DNA of 39,413 nt from BOG-1184 sp049514575 (GTDB lineage Bacteria > Fibrobacterota > Chitinivibrionia > Chitinivibrionales > Chitinispirillaceae): contig JBEKUX010000029.1 of assembly GCA_049514575.1 (NCBI GenBank), positions 1 to 39,413 on the forward strand, given 5' to 3'. Shown piece by piece: positions 38,327-39,413 of the stretch (positions within the stretch are counted from its first letter, which is position 1; the number at the start of each line of letters is the position of its first letter). The position numbers and the translations under genes are program-made. The notes under the pieces were generated by a model that saw only the letters and a list, made by a program, of their open reading frames with translations, did not search any database and was not told where the DNA came from.

Positions 38327-38428
38327 AACTCACCCCCGTCCCCCTAAAGGCCTTATTAGGAATAACTGCGTTATTCATAAGAACGGCTCTCTTGAAAGAG
38401 AGGGGAGATGCACAGAGAAGGGTGAGTT
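38327..38428. repeat. Outer palindromic repeat with embedded GGAATAAC hairpin
   Basis: AACTCACC ... GGTGAGTT ends. Inside, CCCCCTAAAGGCCTTATTAG, hairpin GGAATAAC tgc GTTATTC (about 38360-38377), then ATAAGAACGG and GAGAGGGGAGATGCACAGAG. The same hairpin and flanks occur in reverse orientation at 39328-39370. Confidence 0.8.
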
Positions 38429-38440
38429 AAAAGGGTTCCT

Positions 38441-39235
38441 ATGAAAAAATACCTTCTTTCTTTTGTCCTCGGTTTCCTTCTTGCCGGCGCAGTCGTTTTT
38501 CTGATCATGCACCACCGGGCGCGGCGCGATGGCGACGCGTCGGCGGCAATCAGGCTCATCGCGGTGAGGGCCGAGGTCGAGAAACGGCTGCAGGAAACAT
38601 CGAGCGGCCTCGTTGACCGCCTTGCGGCGTTCGGCCGTGAAGCTGCGTCCGACCAGCTGTTTTCGCTCCGCCTTTTTGCCGAGAACAATCCGTCGGCGCC
38701 CGAAGTCGCCGGCCTTGCAGGGCGGTTCATGAGGCCCATGGGGTTTTCGCTCCTTGAGATCGTGGATCCGGCCGGCACGATCATTTCGTCGGGCCATTTC
38801 CCGGCGAGCAGGGGCAACAGGATACCGGAGAAACTTCGTGGACTTTCCGACGAGCCGAAAATCGCCGAGGACAATGTGGCAGGGGAGAAACTGCTCACGC
38901 TTCAGGCACGCACGTCCTTCACGGTGGCGGACAGCATAAAACTGTACGCGATGGGCGGGGCCGTCGTGGACGAAACCTTTCTCGAATCGCTGTCGCCGAT
39001 GCCGGACGTCAGGGTGCTGCTCAGGCGCGGCGGCGCAATCATGGGAATGCAGGTCAAAACGATTTCCGAAGTGAAGGACGACAGGATCATCATCAACGAC
39101 CGGACATATCCCGCGCTTGTGATCCCCATTGCATCCGCGGGGTTATCCGCGGATAAAGCCGCGGATAACCCCGCGGATTTTAGCAGCGACACCGCGGCCG
39201 CTGCCGCGGAACTGATTGTGGTTTTAACGAAATAA
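38441..39235 (+). CDS. Membrane-anchored sensor-like protein of unknown function
   Basis: A 264-residue protein with an N-terminal membrane anchor (LLSFVLGFLLAGAVVFLIM, residues 4-22) and a periplasmic domain. The order of helix (EVEKRLQETSSGLVDRLAAF) and sheet (MGFSLLEIVDPAGTIISSGH) is like a Cache/PAS-type sensor domain in the outer part of sensor kinases. The protein stops without a second membrane helix or a kinase. A perfect 46-base palindrome (39133-39178) inside the gene encodes an Ala/Asp-rich loop (SADKAADNPAD). Function cannot be given. Confidence 0.65.
   Translation: MKKYLLSFVLGFLLAGAVVFLIMHHRARRDGDASAAIRLIAVRAEVEKRLQETSSGLVDRLAAFGREAASDQLFSLRLFAENNPSAPEVAGLAGRFMRPMGFSLLEIVDPAGTIISSGHFPASRGNRIPEKLRGLSDEPKIAEDNVAGEKLLTLQARTSFTVADSIKLYAMGGAVVDETFLESLSPMPDVRVLLRRGGAIMGMQVKTISEVKDDRIIINDRTYPALVIPIASAGLSADKAADNPADFSSDTAAAAAELIVVLTK
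39133..39178. repeat. Perfect 46-base in-frame palindrome built of four ATCCGCGG words
   Basis: Arms of 20 bases, ATCCGCGGGGTTATCCGCGG (39133-39152) and its exact reverse complement (39159-39178), with loop ATAAAG. Each arm holds two copies of the 8-mer ATCCGCGG or CCGCGGAT separated by GGTT or AACC. The reading frame of the sensor-like gene stays open through it. Confidence 0.9.
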
Positions 39236-39252
39236 AAAAAGACAGAAACTAT

Positions 39253-39403
39253 AACTCACCCTCCAATGACCTTCCTTCGTATAGATGATTCTATACGAAG
39301 AAGGCCCCCTCTCTTTCAAGAGAGCCGTTCTTAAGAATAACGCAGTTATTCCAGACCTAAAGGCCTTTAGTGGGAGACCGAGCAATGCGAGGAGAGGTGA
39401 GTT
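39253..39403. repeat. Outer palindromic repeat with three embedded hairpins
   Basis: AACTCACC ... GGTGAGTT ends enclose three hairpins: CCTTCTTCGTATAGA-type arms (TTCGTATAGA tgat TCTATACGAA, about 39278-39301), CTCTCTTTCAAGAGAG, and GAATAAC gca GTTATTC (about 39335-39351) with CCGTTCTTA before and CCAGACCTAAAGGCCTTTAG after. It ends 10 bases before the window end. Confidence 0.8.
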
Positions 39404-39413
39404 GCTATTCCTC

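Overview
The window looks like a chromosomal segment of a Gram-negative (diderm), GC-rich bacterium from a poorly sampled lineage. It has an arabinose-5-phosphate isomerase (KDO pathway), a GT9 heptosyltransferase-type enzyme, a Wzx/Wzy/Wzz export route and an SLBB outer-membrane export protein. Lineage cannot be fixed from the sequence alone. The flanks (about 1-6 kb and 33-39.4 kb) are clearly GC-rich. The block from about 11.2 to 26 kb is strikingly AT-rich, as is usual for horizontally acquired surface-polysaccharide loci.

Layout. 1-4.0 kb: end of peptide deformylase, a SpoIID-like lipoprotein, a pentapeptide-repeat protein and KdsD. 4.4-5.8 kb: membrane initiating sugar-phosphate transferase. 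5.8-10.4 kb: an accessory insert with a type IV AbiE toxin-antitoxin pair and a three-gene nucleotidyltransferase cassette behind iterated operators. It is bordered by a broken 5' piece of a wecG/tagA-type gene on one side and the intact wecG/tagA gene on the other. 10.4-26.0 kb: polysaccharide cluster (WecG/TagA, flippase, three SAM methyltransferases plus an FkbM methyltransferase, pyruvyltransferase, GT9, polymerase/ligase, GT2, two GT4, WecE-type aminotransferase, secreted beta-helix protein). 26.0-32.5 kb, minus strand: Wzz, then a defence/toxin-antitoxin island (solitary MNT nucleotidyltransferases, HigBA, orphan HicB, HicAB, AAA_14/DUF4143 ATPase) with a truncated second wzz 5' end inside it. 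33.0-36.0 kb: a 1001-residue SLBB export protein. 36.2-37.1 kb: a wHTH/nucleotidyltransferase pair. 37.3-39.2 kb: two secreted or membrane-anchored proteins of unknown role.

How it works together. The initiating transferase, WecG-type enzyme and GT2/GT4/GT9 enzymes would build a lipid-linked repeat unit decorated by methyl, pyruvyl and amino-sugar groups. Flippase, polymerase, Wzz and the SLBB protein would flip, polymerise, set length and export it. No tyrosine autokinase (Wzc type) and no nucleotide-sugar synthesis genes other than the aminotransferase are seen, so they must lie elsewhere.

The most unusual content is not a protein. Almost every intergenic gap carries modular palindromes: an outer repeat (AACTCACC ... 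GGTGAGTT, or TGACC-type ends) containing AGGCCTT-flanked hairpins whose arm sequence varies from copy to copy. Hairpins are nested inside the loops of other hairpins, supply stop codons of neighbouring genes, and disrupt one gene copy; related palindromes lie in frame inside coding regions. In addition, at two independent places a toxin-antitoxin or nucleotidyltransferase module lies between a truncated 5' copy and an intact copy of a polysaccharide gene (wecG/tagA and wzz), which suggests a common insertion mechanism.
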